Part shown: positions 39,466-47,489 of the stretch, one piece after another
How positions within the stretch are numbered: position 1 is the stretch's first letter
Layout: each line of letters begins with the position of its first letter
Source: Pseudomonas sp. ATCC PTA-122608
GTDB lineage: Bacteria > Pseudomonadota > Gammaproteobacteria > Pseudomonadales > Pseudomonadaceae
Length of the DNA: 48,893 bases
Reading direction: 5' to 3'
Assembly: GCF_001952855.1 (NCBI RefSeq)
Contig: NZ_LPNO01000013.1
Span: 1-48,893 of the forward strand
The notes under the pieces: generated by a model
Seen by the model: only the letters and a program-made list of their open reading frames with translations
Told to the model about the DNA's origin: nothing
Databases searched by the model: none
Program-made: the position numbers and the translations under genes

Positions 39466-39873
39466 ATGAGCATCAGCTTCGATAAAGCGCTCGGTATCCA
39501 CGAACAAGCCCTGGGCTTCCGCGCCCAGCGTGCCGAAGTCCTGGCTAACAACATCGCCAACGCCGACACCCCGAACTACAAGGCTCGGGACCTGGACTTC
39601 TCTGCCGTGCTCGCCGCACAGCAAGACAAGACCAAGAACGGCACCTTCGCCTTGAACATGACCAACAGCCGTCATATCGAAGCGCAAGGCCTGGGCAATG
39701 GTGACGAGTCGCTGCTGTATCGCACGCCGATGCAACCGTCGATCGACCAGAACACCGTGGACGCTCAACTGGAGCAATCGGCCTACGCCGAGAACTCGGT
39801 GAACTTCCAGGCCAGCTTCACCCTGCTCAACAGCAAATTCAAAGGGCTGATGTCAGCCCTGCGTGGAGAATAA
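39466..39873 (+). CDS. flgB: Flagellar basal-body rod protein FlgB
   Basis: A 135-residue proximal rod protein. It carries the rod/hook signature LANNIANADTPNYKARDLDF (about 28-47) and a C-terminal helix (SVNFQASFTLLNSKFKGLMS). It is exported by the flagellar type III system. The ATG at 39466 has AAAGG upstream and gives the standard MSISFDKALGIHEQAL start. It is first in flgBCDE. Confidence 0.95.
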   Translation: MSISFDKALGIHEQALGFRAQRAEVLANNIANADTPNYKARDLDFSAVLAAQQDKTKNGTFALNMTNSRHIEAQGLGNGDESLLYRTPMQPSIDQNTVDAQLEQSAYAENSVNFQASFTLLNSKFKGLMSALRGE

Positions 39874-39876
39874 GCC

Positions 39877-40329
39877 ATGTCCCTCGCCAGTGTTTTCAAT
39901 ATTGCCGGTAGTGGCATGAGCGCCCAGACCACGCGCCTCAACACCGTCGCCAGTAACATCGCCAACGCCGAGACCGTGTCTTCGAGCATTGACCAGACCT
40001 ACCGTGCCCGGCACCCGGTGTTCGCCACCATGTTCCAGGGCGGCCAAGGCGGCCAGAGCGGTAGCGGCGATTCGCTGTTCCAGAACCAGGATGCCGCAGG
40101 CCAGGGCGTGCAGGTGCTTGGTGTAGTCGAAGACCAAAGCAACCTCGAAGCCCGCTACGAACCGAACCACCCTGCCGCGAACGAAAAAGGGTACGTGTAC
40201 TACCCCAACGTCAACGTGGTCGAGGAAATGGCAGACATGATTTCCGCCAGCCGCTCGTTCCAGACCAACGCGGAAATGATGAACACCGCCAAAACCATGA
40301 TGCAGAAGGTCCTGACCCTGGGTCAGTGA
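39877..40329 (+). CDS. flgC: Flagellar basal-body rod protein FlgC
   Basis: A 150-residue proximal rod protein. It has MSLASVFNIAGSGMSAQTTR and VASNIANAETVSSSIDQTYR, the N-terminal coiled-coil motif of axial proteins, and ends NTAKTMMQKVLTLGQ. It starts three bases after the flgB stop. Confidence 0.95.
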   Translation: MSLASVFNIAGSGMSAQTTRLNTVASNIANAETVSSSIDQTYRARHPVFATMFQGGQGGQSGSGDSLFQNQDAAGQGVQVLGVVEDQSNLEARYEPNHPAANEKGYVYYPNVNVVEEMADMISASRSFQTNAEMMNTAKTMMQKVLTLGQ

Positions 40330-40345
40330 TAAGGGGCGCCAAATA

Positions 40346-41074
40346 ATGGCCATTGTTGATACCAGTTCGACGAACACGGCGGTCCAGGACCTTTTCAACT
40401 CCAAGGTCAAGACTGCGACAGATAACAGCAGCGTCGGCGACGCAGCCAAGTCGGCGACGGGTAACCAGTCGTTGGGCAAGGACGCGTTCCTGCAACTGCT
40501 GGTCACCCAACTGAAAAACCAGAACCCGCTGTCGCCCCAGGACAACGGCGCGTTCGTGGCACAGCTGGCACAGTTCAGCAGCCTGGAAGGCATCAACACC
40601 CTGAACGACTCGGTGAATGCGATTTCCAGCAACTTCAGCTCCTCGCAGGCACTGCAGGCTTCGTCGCTGGTGGGTCGCTCGGTGATCACCCAGACCGACA
40701 AGTCCATGGTCGACACCAGCAAGAGCATGACCGGCTCCGTGGCAGTGACGGCGGCGACGGGCAACGTCTCGGTCAAGATTACCGACAAGGACGGCAACGT
40801 CGTTCGCACCCTCGACATGGGTGCCCAGAGCGCCGGCAATTCCAGCTTTGTCTGGGACGGCAAGAACGATGCGGGCGAGACGGCGCCAGCCGGCACCTAC
40901 ACCTTCAATGCCACCACCAAGAATGACAAGGGCGACTCGGTTGCCTTGCTCACCTCGCTGCCGGCAACGGTGACCAGTGTGACCCTGAGCCAGACCGGCG
41001 GCGAAATGCTGCTCAACCTGGCGGGCGGCATGGGCAGCATCAAGCTGTCGCAAATTCAGACTATCGGTACATAG
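40346..41074 (+). CDS. flgD: Hook capping/scaffolding protein FlgD
   Basis: A 242-residue protein: the N-terminal FlgD motif (GKDAFLQLLVTQLKNQNPLS, about residues 47-66), then a Tudor/Fn3-like C-terminal region with VRTLDMGAQSAGNSSFVWDG and GTYTFNATTK. It caps the growing hook and is then released. The start has AAGGGG upstream. Confidence 0.95.
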   Translation: MAIVDTSSTNTAVQDLFNSKVKTATDNSSVGDAAKSATGNQSLGKDAFLQLLVTQLKNQNPLSPQDNGAFVAQLAQFSSLEGINTLNDSVNAISSNFSSSQALQASSLVGRSVITQTDKSMVDTSKSMTGSVAVTAATGNVSVKITDKDGNVVRTLDMGAQSAGNSSFVWDGKNDAGETAPAGTYTFNATTKNDKGDSVALLTSLPATVTSVTLSQTGGEMLLNLAGGMGSIKLSQIQTIGT

Positions 41075-41105
41075 AGCCGGCTAGATACGGCAAAAGGAGA
41101 GAACA

Positions 41106-42428
41106 ATGTCTTTTAATATCGGCCTTAGCGGCCTCTATGCGGCCAACAAACAACTGGACGTGACCGGTAACAACATTGCCAACGTCGCGACCACCGGCTT
41201 CAAGTCGTCCCGTGCCGAATTCTCGGATATCTACGCGGCGTCCAAGCTGGGCACCGGCCAGAACAGCATCGGCAACGGTGTGAACCTGGCAGCCGTGTCC
41301 CAGCAGTTCACCCAGGGTGACGTCAACAACAGTGGCGGCACGCTGGACATGGCGATCCAGGGCGGCGGCTTCTTCGTGCAGAAGGGCAGCGACGGTTCGC
41401 TGGAGTACACCCGTAACGGTGCCTTCCGTGCCGACAAGGACGGCTACATCACCAACAACACCGGCACCTCGCGCCTGCAAGGCTACGCGGCGGACGCCGA
41501 TGGCAACATCCAGAAGGGCGGCTTGACCGACCTTCAGCTCAACCTGTCGTACCTGCCGCCGAAGGCTTCGAGCAAGGTGGACTCCACCAGTAACCTGAAC
41601 TCGTCCTCGCCGGTGATCGACCAGACCAAGACCCCGTTTGATCCGACCAAGTCGGAGACCTTCACCACTCAATACTCCACCACGCTCTACGATACGCAGG
41701 GCAACGCGCATCCGATGGTGCAGTACCTGGTGAAGACGGACTCCAACACCTGGAAGTCCTACACCCTGATCGATGGGCGCAACCCTGACGGTTCGCCGAT
41801 CAGTGGCACCGGTACCGACGTGAAGGCGCCTGTTGCCTCGACGCTGTCGTTTGACACCGCCGGCAAGCTCTCGGGCATCATCACCCCGCCAGCCACCGCT
41901 TCGAACACCACCCTGACCATTTCCGACTGGAAGCCGGGTGGCCTGGTCAATGGTGTCTGGACGTCTAACGGCGCGGCCGCCAACACGGACGGCGTGGCCG
42001 TCAACATGGCGAACATCACCCAGTTCAACTCGGCTACCTACCGCAACCCGCCAACCACCGACGGTTACGCCACCGGTCAAATTACCGGGCTGAAAATCGA
42101 CGGCAGCGGCGTACTGTTCGCTACTTTCAGCAACCAGCAGAGCAAGGCCATCGGCCAGATTTCCTTGGCCAGCTTCAACAACGAGCAGGGCCTGCAGCCA
42201 GCCGGCGGCACCACCTGGAAAGAAACCTTCGCGTCGGGCCAGCCGGGTTTTGATACCCCGCAAGTCGGTACCCTGGGTTCGATCGTGGCCAACTCCCTGG
42301 AGAACTCCAACGTCAACCTGACCAACGAGCTGGTGGACCTGATCAAGGCCCAGAGCAACTATCAGGCGAACGCCAAGACCATCTCCACCCAGAGCACCAT
42401 CATGCAGACCATCATCCAGATGACCTGA
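41106..42428 (+). CDS. flgE: Flagellar hook protein FlgE
   Basis: A 440-residue hook subunit. The N-terminus MSFNIGLSGLYAANKQLDVT and GNNIANVATTGFKSSRAEFS are diagnostic; the middle holds the variable D2 region and the C-terminus ends VNLTNELVDLIKAQSNYQAN...QMT. A strong ribosome binding site AAAGGAGAG precedes it. A terminator follows, and flgF does not: the operon ends here. Confidence 0.96.
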   Translation: MSFNIGLSGLYAANKQLDVTGNNIANVATTGFKSSRAEFSDIYAASKLGTGQNSIGNGVNLAAVSQQFTQGDVNNSGGTLDMAIQGGGFFVQKGSDGSLEYTRNGAFRADKDGYITNNTGTSRLQGYAADADGNIQKGGLTDLQLNLSYLPPKASSKVDSTSNLNSSSPVIDQTKTPFDPTKSETFTTQYSTTLYDTQGNAHPMVQYLVKTDSNTWKSYTLIDGRNPDGSPISGTGTDVKAPVASTLSFDTAGKLSGIITPPATASNTTLTISDWKPGGLVNGVWTSNGAAANTDGVAVNMANITQFNSATYRNPPTTDGYATGQITGLKIDGSGVLFATFSNQQSKAIGQISLASFNNEQGLQPAGGTTWKETFASGQPGFDTPQVGTLGSIVANSLENSNVNLTNELVDLIKAQSNYQANAKTISTQSTIMQTIIQMT

Positions 42429-42456
42429 TGCTGTCGCTTTAAGCCGCAACACTGGA

Positions 42457-42485
42457 AAAGCCCCTCGGTCGAGGGGCTTTTTTTT
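42457..42485 (+). terminator. Terminator after flgE
   Basis: An 11-bp stem (AAAGCCCCTCG / CGAGGGGCTTT) followed by a run of T residues. It ends the flgBCDE unit. Confidence 0.9.
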
Positions 42486-42600
42486 GCCTGCCGATTGTCC
42501 CGGGCTGTCATGGGATGACATGGTTTTGGCGGAACGGCCTACGCCTGTTTTTCCACCCACGAAGCCTAGAAGGCTGAGGTCAACGGGTGGAGAGCAGGCA

Positions 42601-43695
42601 ATGGCGAGTGTGTCGGTTTCAGGTGGTGTCATCGGGGGCGTGAGTTTTTCAGGTCGGGGTATTGCGACGCCAGATCGGTCGGACGATGAAGAAAACAAGG
42701 GTGTCTCTAACGAGGAAACGGTCAAAAAGCTGCTCACAGCGTTGGATGACGCCGAGAAAACTTCCAAGGGCCAGCTCGCGCAAGATCTGCGAGACAAGCT
42801 CAACGAAGTGCGCGGGGAGATCGGTGACGAGAAATTCAGGGAAATTCTCAACAAGCTGATTGAAGAGGCTTCCGGGCAGTGGCTTGAGTTTCTCAAACAA
42901 CTGCTGAAGCTGTTGTTTCCGGACTCGGACGACACACCGCCATCCCCATCCCCAGCTCCTGCTCCTGCCCCTGCCCCATCGCCAGGGGGTGGTGGCGGAG
43001 GCGGCGGGGGCGGGGGCGGGGCTAACAGAAATGATTTTGGCCCCAGCGACCCCATGAGCAACAAGCCGCTGACCGAAGGTTCAAAGCATTTCAACTACAA
43101 GCCCGACAACAGCAATCCTGGAAAGCCACCGGACAATATCTGGAGTGGCTTCCGCCAGGGCTCCGATGGCAACTGCGTCACCGTTTCAGCGATAAAGGGG
43201 GCGATGATGCGGTACGGTCAGAAACCCACGGACGTTTTCAAGGACGTGAAAGAGACGGCCGATGGCTATCGCGTGAAAATGCGGGACGACTTCGAGCTTG
43301 ATTTGTCCAAGGACGAACTCAAGCAGGCCGCCGCGTATGCACAGTTTAAAGGCGATGATCCGGAGATGCTGACCGATGCAAACTTCATGTTTGCCGCGAG
43401 TGCCAAGCGTGCGCAGATTGAAGGAAATGGTCTGGACGACAGGCCGGGTGAAGCGCAGAGAAGCTTTGCCCATGCGATGCAGAGCTTGAACAACGGCGAA
43501 ATGCCCCACGAGGGGCTGGATCGCCTTGGGTTGAAGGGGCTCTACAGAAACTCCTCAAGCAGTGAGCTGGCGAGCGGCACGCTGGGTGTCGTGGCCTATG
43601 ATCGTCATTCAATGGCGGTGATTGGTGGGCAAGTCGAGCTGTGGGGCCGGCGGGGCGGCTCGCCTAAGCAGGGTATTGCGTACGCGTTCCTCTAA
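42601..43695 (+). CDS. Papain/calpain-like cysteine-protease domain protein, candidate exported effector
   Basis: A 364-residue protein I cannot place in a named family. Residues 1-30 are Ser/Gly-rich with no signal peptide, 35-105 helical and charged, 113-128 Pro/Ala and 129-140 twelve glycines. Residues about 175-364 look like a clan CA cysteine protease: Gln186-Gly-Ser-Asp-Gly-Asn-Cys192 fits papain's QGSxGxC (oxyanion Gln six before Cys), and RHSMAVIGG holds His336 in the usual setting. The third member (Asn/Asp) is not obvious; VELWG stands where papain has NSWG. A Ser/Gly-rich N-terminus and linker recall type III secreted effectors. The start has GGAGAG upstream. It lies between flgE and nrdA, bounded by terminators. 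Export and activity are inferred. Confidence 0.7.
   Translation: MASVSVSGGVIGGVSFSGRGIATPDRSDDEENKGVSNEETVKKLLTALDDAEKTSKGQLAQDLRDKLNEVRGEIGDEKFREILNKLIEEASGQWLEFLKQLLKLLFPDSDDTPPSPSPAPAPAPAPSPGGGGGGGGGGGGANRNDFGPSDPMSNKPLTEGSKHFNYKPDNSNPGKPPDNIWSGFRQGSDGNCVTVSAIKGAMMRYGQKPTDVFKDVKETADGYRVKMRDDFELDLSKDELKQAAAYAQFKGDDPEMLTDANFMFAASAKRAQIEGNGLDDRPGEAQRSFAHAMQSLNNGEMPHEGLDRLGLKGLYRNSSSSELASGTLGVVAYDRHSMAVIGGQVELWGRRGGSPKQGIAYAFL
42985..43020 (+). repeat. G-rich tract coding for twelve glycines
   Basis: 36 bases of GGN codons with runs of three to five G residues, in frame, after a 16-residue Pro/Ala/Ser stretch. It is low-complexity DNA able to slip or to form a quadruplex. Confidence 0.75.
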
Positions 43696-43708
43696 GGGCG
43701 TTAAAACG

Positions 43709-43754
43709 AAAAAACCCGATAAACCCTATGCAGTCGGGGTTTATCGGGTTTTTC
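43709..43754. terminator. Bidirectional terminator between the effector gene and nrdA
   Basis: A long stem (AAAACCCGATAAACCC / GGGTTTATCGGGTTTT) with a 9-base loop and A/T runs on both sides serves both converging genes. Confidence 0.92.
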
Positions 43755-43788
43755 AATCCCGGGCGTTCAAGCCCGGGACCGGCTCAGC

Positions 43789-46686
43789 TTATTGGCAAGC
43801 TTCGCAATCCGGCTCGTCGATCGCGCAGGCTTTTGGCACTGGCGCTGGACCGGCAGGTGCCGCGAGAACCGAATCATCACCATGGTTGCCGCCGCTGGAA
43901 ACAGCGTTCAGCTTGCCGGTGTTGATGGTCGACTTCTCGGTGCTGGTGGCGGCCAGGGCACGGAGGTAGTAAGTGGTTTTCAGGCCACGGTACCAAGCCA
44001 TGCGGTAGGTCACGTCCAGCTTCTTGCCCGATGCGCCGGCAATGTACAGGTTCAGCGACTGAGCCTGGTCGATCCACTTCTGACGACGGCTGGCGGCGTC
44101 GACGATCCACTTGGTGTCCACTTCGAAGGCAGTCGCGTAGAGCTCTTTGAGTTCTTGCGGGATGCGCTCGATCTGCTGCACCGAACCGTCGTAGTACTTC
44201 AGGTCGTTGATCATGACCGAATCCCACAGGCCGCGGGCTTTCAGGTCGCGAACCAGGTACGGGTTGATCACGGTGAATTCGCCCGACAGGTTCGATTTCA
44301 CATACAGGTTCTGGTAGGTCGGTTCGATCGACTGCGACACGCCAGTGATGTTGGCGATGGTGGCGGTCGGTGCGATGGCCATGATGTTGGAGTTACGAAT
44401 GCCTTTCTGCACACGGGCACGTACCGGTGCCCAGTCCAGGGATTCGTTCAGGTCAACGTCGATGTACTTCTGGCCACGCTGCTCGATCAGGATCTGTTGC
44501 GAATCCAGCGGCAGGATGCCTTTGGACCACAGCGAACCCTGGAACGTCTCGTAGGCGCCGCGCTCGTCGGCCAGGTCGCAGGAAGCCTGGATCGCGTAGT
44601 AGCTGACCGCTTCCATGGACTTGTCGGCGAACTCGACCGCAGCGTCCGAACCGTAAGGAATGTGCTGCAGGTACAGCGCATCCTGGAAGCCCATGATGCC
44701 CAAGCCGACCGGGCGGTGCTTGAAGTTGGAGTTCTGCGCCTGTGGTACCGAGTAGTAGTTGATGTCGATAACGTTATCGAGCATGCGAACGGCGGTGTTC
44801 ACGGTGCGTTCCAGCTTGGCGGTGTCCAGCTTGCCGTTGACGATGTGGTTCGGCAGGTTGATCGAGCCCAGGTTGCAAACGGCGATCTCGTCCTTGTTGG
44901 TGTTCAAGGTGATCTCGGTGCACAGGTTCGAGCTGTGGACCACGCCCACGTGCTGCTGCGGGCTGCGCAGGTTGCACGGGTCTTTGAAGGTCAGCCATGG
45001 GTGGCCGGTTTCAAACAGCATGGACAGCATTTTGCGCCACAGGTCTTTGGCCTGGATGGTCTTGAACAGCTTGATCTTGCCCGGGTACTGGGACAGGGCT
45101 TCGTAGTACTCGTAACGCTCTTCGAAGGCCTTGCCGGTCAGGTCGTGCAGGTCTGGCACTTCGGATGGCGAGAACAGGGTCCACGGGCCGTCATCGAAGA
45201 CACGCTTCATGAACAGGTCAGGGATCCAGTTGGCGGTGTTCATGTCGTGGGTACGACGACGATCATCACCGGTGTTCTTGCGCAGTTCGATGAACTCTTC
45301 GATGTCCATGTGCCAGGTTTCCAGGTAGGCACACACAGCGCCTTTGCGCTTGCCACCCTGGTTCACGGCTACAGCGGTGTCGTTCACCACTTTCAGGAAC
45401 GGTACAACGCCTTGGGACTTGCCGTTGGTACCTTTGATGTACGAACCCAGTGCACGCACCGGCGTCCAGTCGTTACCCAGGCCGCCAGCGAATTTGGACA
45501 ACATGGCGTTGTCGTGGATCGCGTGGTAGATGCCCGACAGGTCATCCGGCACGGTGGTCAGGTAGCAGCTGGACAGCTGTGGACGCAGGGTGCCGGCGTT
45601 GAACAGGGTTGGGGTCGACGACATGTAGTCGAAGGACGACAACAGGTTGTAGAACTCGATGGCGCGGTCTTCTTTGTGCTTCTCTTCGATCGCCAGGCCC
45701 ATGGCCACGCGCATGAAGAACACTTGCGGCAGTTCGAAGCGGATCCCGTCCTTGTGGATGAAGTAACGGTCGTACAGGGTTTGCAGGCCCAGGTAGGTGA
45801 ACTGCTGGTCGCGCTCGTGGTTGATTGCCTTGCCGAGTTTTTCCAGGTCGAAGGTGGCCAGGACCGGGTTCAGCAATTCGAATTCGATACCCTTGGCGAT
45901 GTAGGCAGGCAAGGCCTTGGCGTACAGGTCGACCATCTCGTGGTGCGTGGCGCTGTCGGCGACGCCGAGGAAGCCCAGGCCTTCGGCACGCAGGGTGTCC
46001 ATCAGCAGGCGCGCGGTCACGAACGAGTAGTTCGGCTCACGTTCAACCAGGGTACGGGCGGTCATGACCAGGGCGGTGTTGACGTCGGTCAGGGCCACGC
46101 CGTCGTACAGGTTCTTCAGGGTTTCGCGCTGGATCAGGTCACCATCGACTTCTTCCAGGCCTTCGCAGGCCTCGGTGATGATGGTGTTCAGGCGGCCCAG
46201 GTCCAGCGGTGCAAACGTACCGTCAGCCAGGGTGATGCGGATCGACGGGTGAGCTTGTACGGCAGCTTCTTCGGCCGGGGAGCGTACGGCACGTTCCTTG
46301 GCGCGGGAGTCACGGTAGATCACGTAGTCGCGGGCAACTTTCTGCTCGCCGGCACGCATCAGGGCCAGTTCGACCTGGTCCTGGATTTCTTCGATGTGGA
46401 TGGTGCCGCCCGATGGCATGCGACGCTTGAACGTTGCGCTGACCTGTTCGGTCAGGCGCGCAACGGTGTCGTGGATGCGCGACGAGGCAGCAGCGGTGCC
46501 GCCTTCAACTGCAAGAAACGCTTTGGTGATCGCGACGGTGATTTTGTCATCGGTGTAAGGAACGACAGTGCCGTTACGCTTGATCACACGCAGTTGGCCG
46601 GGTGCGGTGGCGGACAGATCCAGGTTCGAATCAGCGGCCTGCGGCACGGAGCCCTGCGGGTTCTCGCGAGTTGTGTCGGTTTGCAT
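43789..46686 (-). CDS. nrdA: Ribonucleoside-diphosphate reductase class Ia alpha subunit
   Basis: A 965-residue NrdA, longer than the E. coli form because of two ATP-cone domains: LRVIKRNGTVVPYTDDKITV (about 40-130) and IRITLADGTFAPLDLGRL (about 150-250). The active site is visible: SSCYLT, NLCTEI and CNLGSIN, with the C-terminal redox pair CEACQ. It reduces ribonucleotides to deoxyribonucleotides together with NrdB. ATG 46686 (MQTDTTRENPQ) has GGAG ten bases upstream; an in-frame ATG at 46704 overlaps it. Upstream are a promoter, DnaA boxes and a leader of about 390 bases. nrdB is not adjacent: it lies 43.7 kb away at the left edge. Confidence 0.97.
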   Translation of the reverse strand: MQTDTTRENPQGSVPQAADSNLDLSATAPGQLRVIKRNGTVVPYTDDKITVAITKAFLAVEGGTAAASSRIHDTVARLTEQVSATFKRRMPSGGTIHIEEIQDQVELALMRAGEQKVARDYVIYRDSRAKERAVRSPAEEAAVQAHPSIRITLADGTFAPLDLGRLNTIITEACEGLEEVDGDLIQRETLKNLYDGVALTDVNTALVMTARTLVEREPNYSFVTARLLMDTLRAEGLGFLGVADSATHHEMVDLYAKALPAYIAKGIEFELLNPVLATFDLEKLGKAINHERDQQFTYLGLQTLYDRYFIHKDGIRFELPQVFFMRVAMGLAIEEKHKEDRAIEFYNLLSSFDYMSSTPTLFNAGTLRPQLSSCYLTTVPDDLSGIYHAIHDNAMLSKFAGGLGNDWTPVRALGSYIKGTNGKSQGVVPFLKVVNDTAVAVNQGGKRKGAVCAYLETWHMDIEEFIELRKNTGDDRRRTHDMNTANWIPDLFMKRVFDDGPWTLFSPSEVPDLHDLTGKAFEERYEYYEALSQYPGKIKLFKTIQAKDLWRKMLSMLFETGHPWLTFKDPCNLRSPQQHVGVVHSSNLCTEITLNTNKDEIAVCNLGSINLPNHIVNGKLDTAKLERTVNTAVRMLDNVIDINYYSVPQAQNSNFKHRPVGLGIMGFQDALYLQHIPYGSDAAVEFADKSMEAVSYYAIQASCDLADERGAYETFQGSLWSKGILPLDSQQILIEQRGQKYIDVDLNESLDWAPVRARVQKGIRNSNIMAIAPTATIANITGVSQSIEPTYQNLYVKSNLSGEFTVINPYLVRDLKARGLWDSVMINDLKYYDGSVQQIERIPQELKELYATAFEVDTKWIVDAASRRQKWIDQAQSLNLYIAGASGKKLDVTYRMAWYRGLKTTYYLRALAATSTEKSTINTGKLNAVSSGGNHGDDSVLAAPAGPAPVPKACAIDEPDCEACQ

Positions 46687-47043
46687 GGGGGGTTGTCTCC
46701 ACATTCTATATTTATTTGGGCACCATCACGGTGCCCACCGTTCCGTCCTGAAGCACTTACAACAGGCCTGGGCCTGGCATAACAACTTCGGGACAGGAGG
46801 AAGGGAGCTGTTCGCGCCGCTTCCATGCCGAAGTCTTCGGTACAAGCTTGGAGCTCTTTACCGTATTCCTGGTGGGTGACAGTTTCGTACTGCAACACCC
46901 GTACCGTTTTTGCCTGATCGGGGCTAAAAACGGCTGCCATCCGCGTGCGCGGTTTGGTCTTCTGAAAAAGGCTTAAGTTCAACCAAACAGGAGCAAGAAA
47001 GAGCTTGAGTTTCTTGTCTGATTTGTGTTTGGTCTTTTCGCTG

Positions 47044-47065
47044 AAAACCCTACATGTAGGGTTTT
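47044..47065. promoter_or_regulatory. 22-bp perfect palindrome in the nrdA leader start
   Basis: Its core CCCTACATGTAGGG is flanked by AAAA/TTTT, giving complete two-fold symmetry. It begins about ten bases after the predicted nrdA start, with T7 on one side. It may be an operator or a short attenuator; it does not match the NrdR box pattern. Confidence 0.55.
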
Positions 47066-47081
47066 TTTGGCGACGACCTAC

Positions 47082-47110
47082 AAGATAATGCGTTTTGGGG
47101 GGTATGGCAA
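47082..47110 (-). promoter_or_regulatory. Candidate nrdA promoter
   Basis: On the minus strand TTGCCA (47105-47110), a 17-bp spacer and TATCTT (47082-47087). Predicted start near 47075. Confidence 0.6.
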
Positions 47111-47119
47111 CGCACTACC

Positions 47120-47140
47120 TGTGGATAACGCTGTGGGTAA
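47120..47140 (-). promoter_or_regulatory. Two tandem DnaA boxes upstream of nrdA
   Basis: On the minus strand TTACCCACA (47132-47140, one mismatch) and TTATCCACA (47120-47128, perfect) lie in the same orientation, 12 bases apart, ending ten bases upstream of the nrdA -35 element. DnaA is known to regulate nrdAB in E. coli. Confidence 0.7.
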
Positions 47141-47368
47141 AATGTGTATGAAACGTGGAACAGGCGTGTAGGCCGCAGTACTGCTGCATCGCGCCGTTTG
47201 TCACCGAATATTCCGAGGTAAAAACATCCGGTTGGATTTTTGCGGGCGCGAACCCTATCACAAAAAAACACCATCTCCGAACGCATTTGCGCGCTTGTAC
47301 TAGAGGGCTGGCCCGTTGCTACAATCGGCTGCTATTCATGCAGTTTATGCCTCGCCTACATGACAACT

Positions 47369-47466
47369 GTAGGAGCGGGCTTGCCCGCGAAGGACGCCAA
47401 CGATAACGCTGAAAACCTGAATAAACGCGGCGCCCTTGAGTTTTTCGCGGGCAAGCCCGCTCCTAC
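47369..47466. repeat. REPIN (GTAGGAGCGGGCTTGCCCGC type) upstream of the response regulator
   Basis: Inverted arms from 47369 and ending at 47466 enclose a loop of about 50 bases, 23 bases before the response-regulator start codon, an unusual place for a REPIN because it must be in the leader. Confidence 0.9.
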
Positions 47467-47489
47467 AATAATGAGAACCGAGGTAACGC

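Larger units (their letters stand above)
46687..47489. other. Divergent regulatory region between nrdA and the two-component system
   Basis: No gene is supported in these 800 bases. It holds, from the nrdA side, a long leader (46687-47075), a palindrome (47044-47065), a promoter (47082-47110), two DnaA boxes (47120-47140) and a REPIN (47369-47466). The spacer before the response regulator (47141-47368) shows no clear promoter. Confidence 0.6.

Noticed and set aside
41061..43094. A 677-codon open frame antisense to flgE and the papain-like gene
   Set aside because: It is a GC-bias artefact. Its poly-Pro stretch is simply the reverse of the poly-Gly/Pro linker.
47044..47065. The nrdA-leader palindrome as an NrdR box
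   Set aside because: The NrdR consensus has ACAC/GTGT outer and AT-rich inner parts. This palindrome has CCCTAC/GTAGGG and occurs once, not as a pair.
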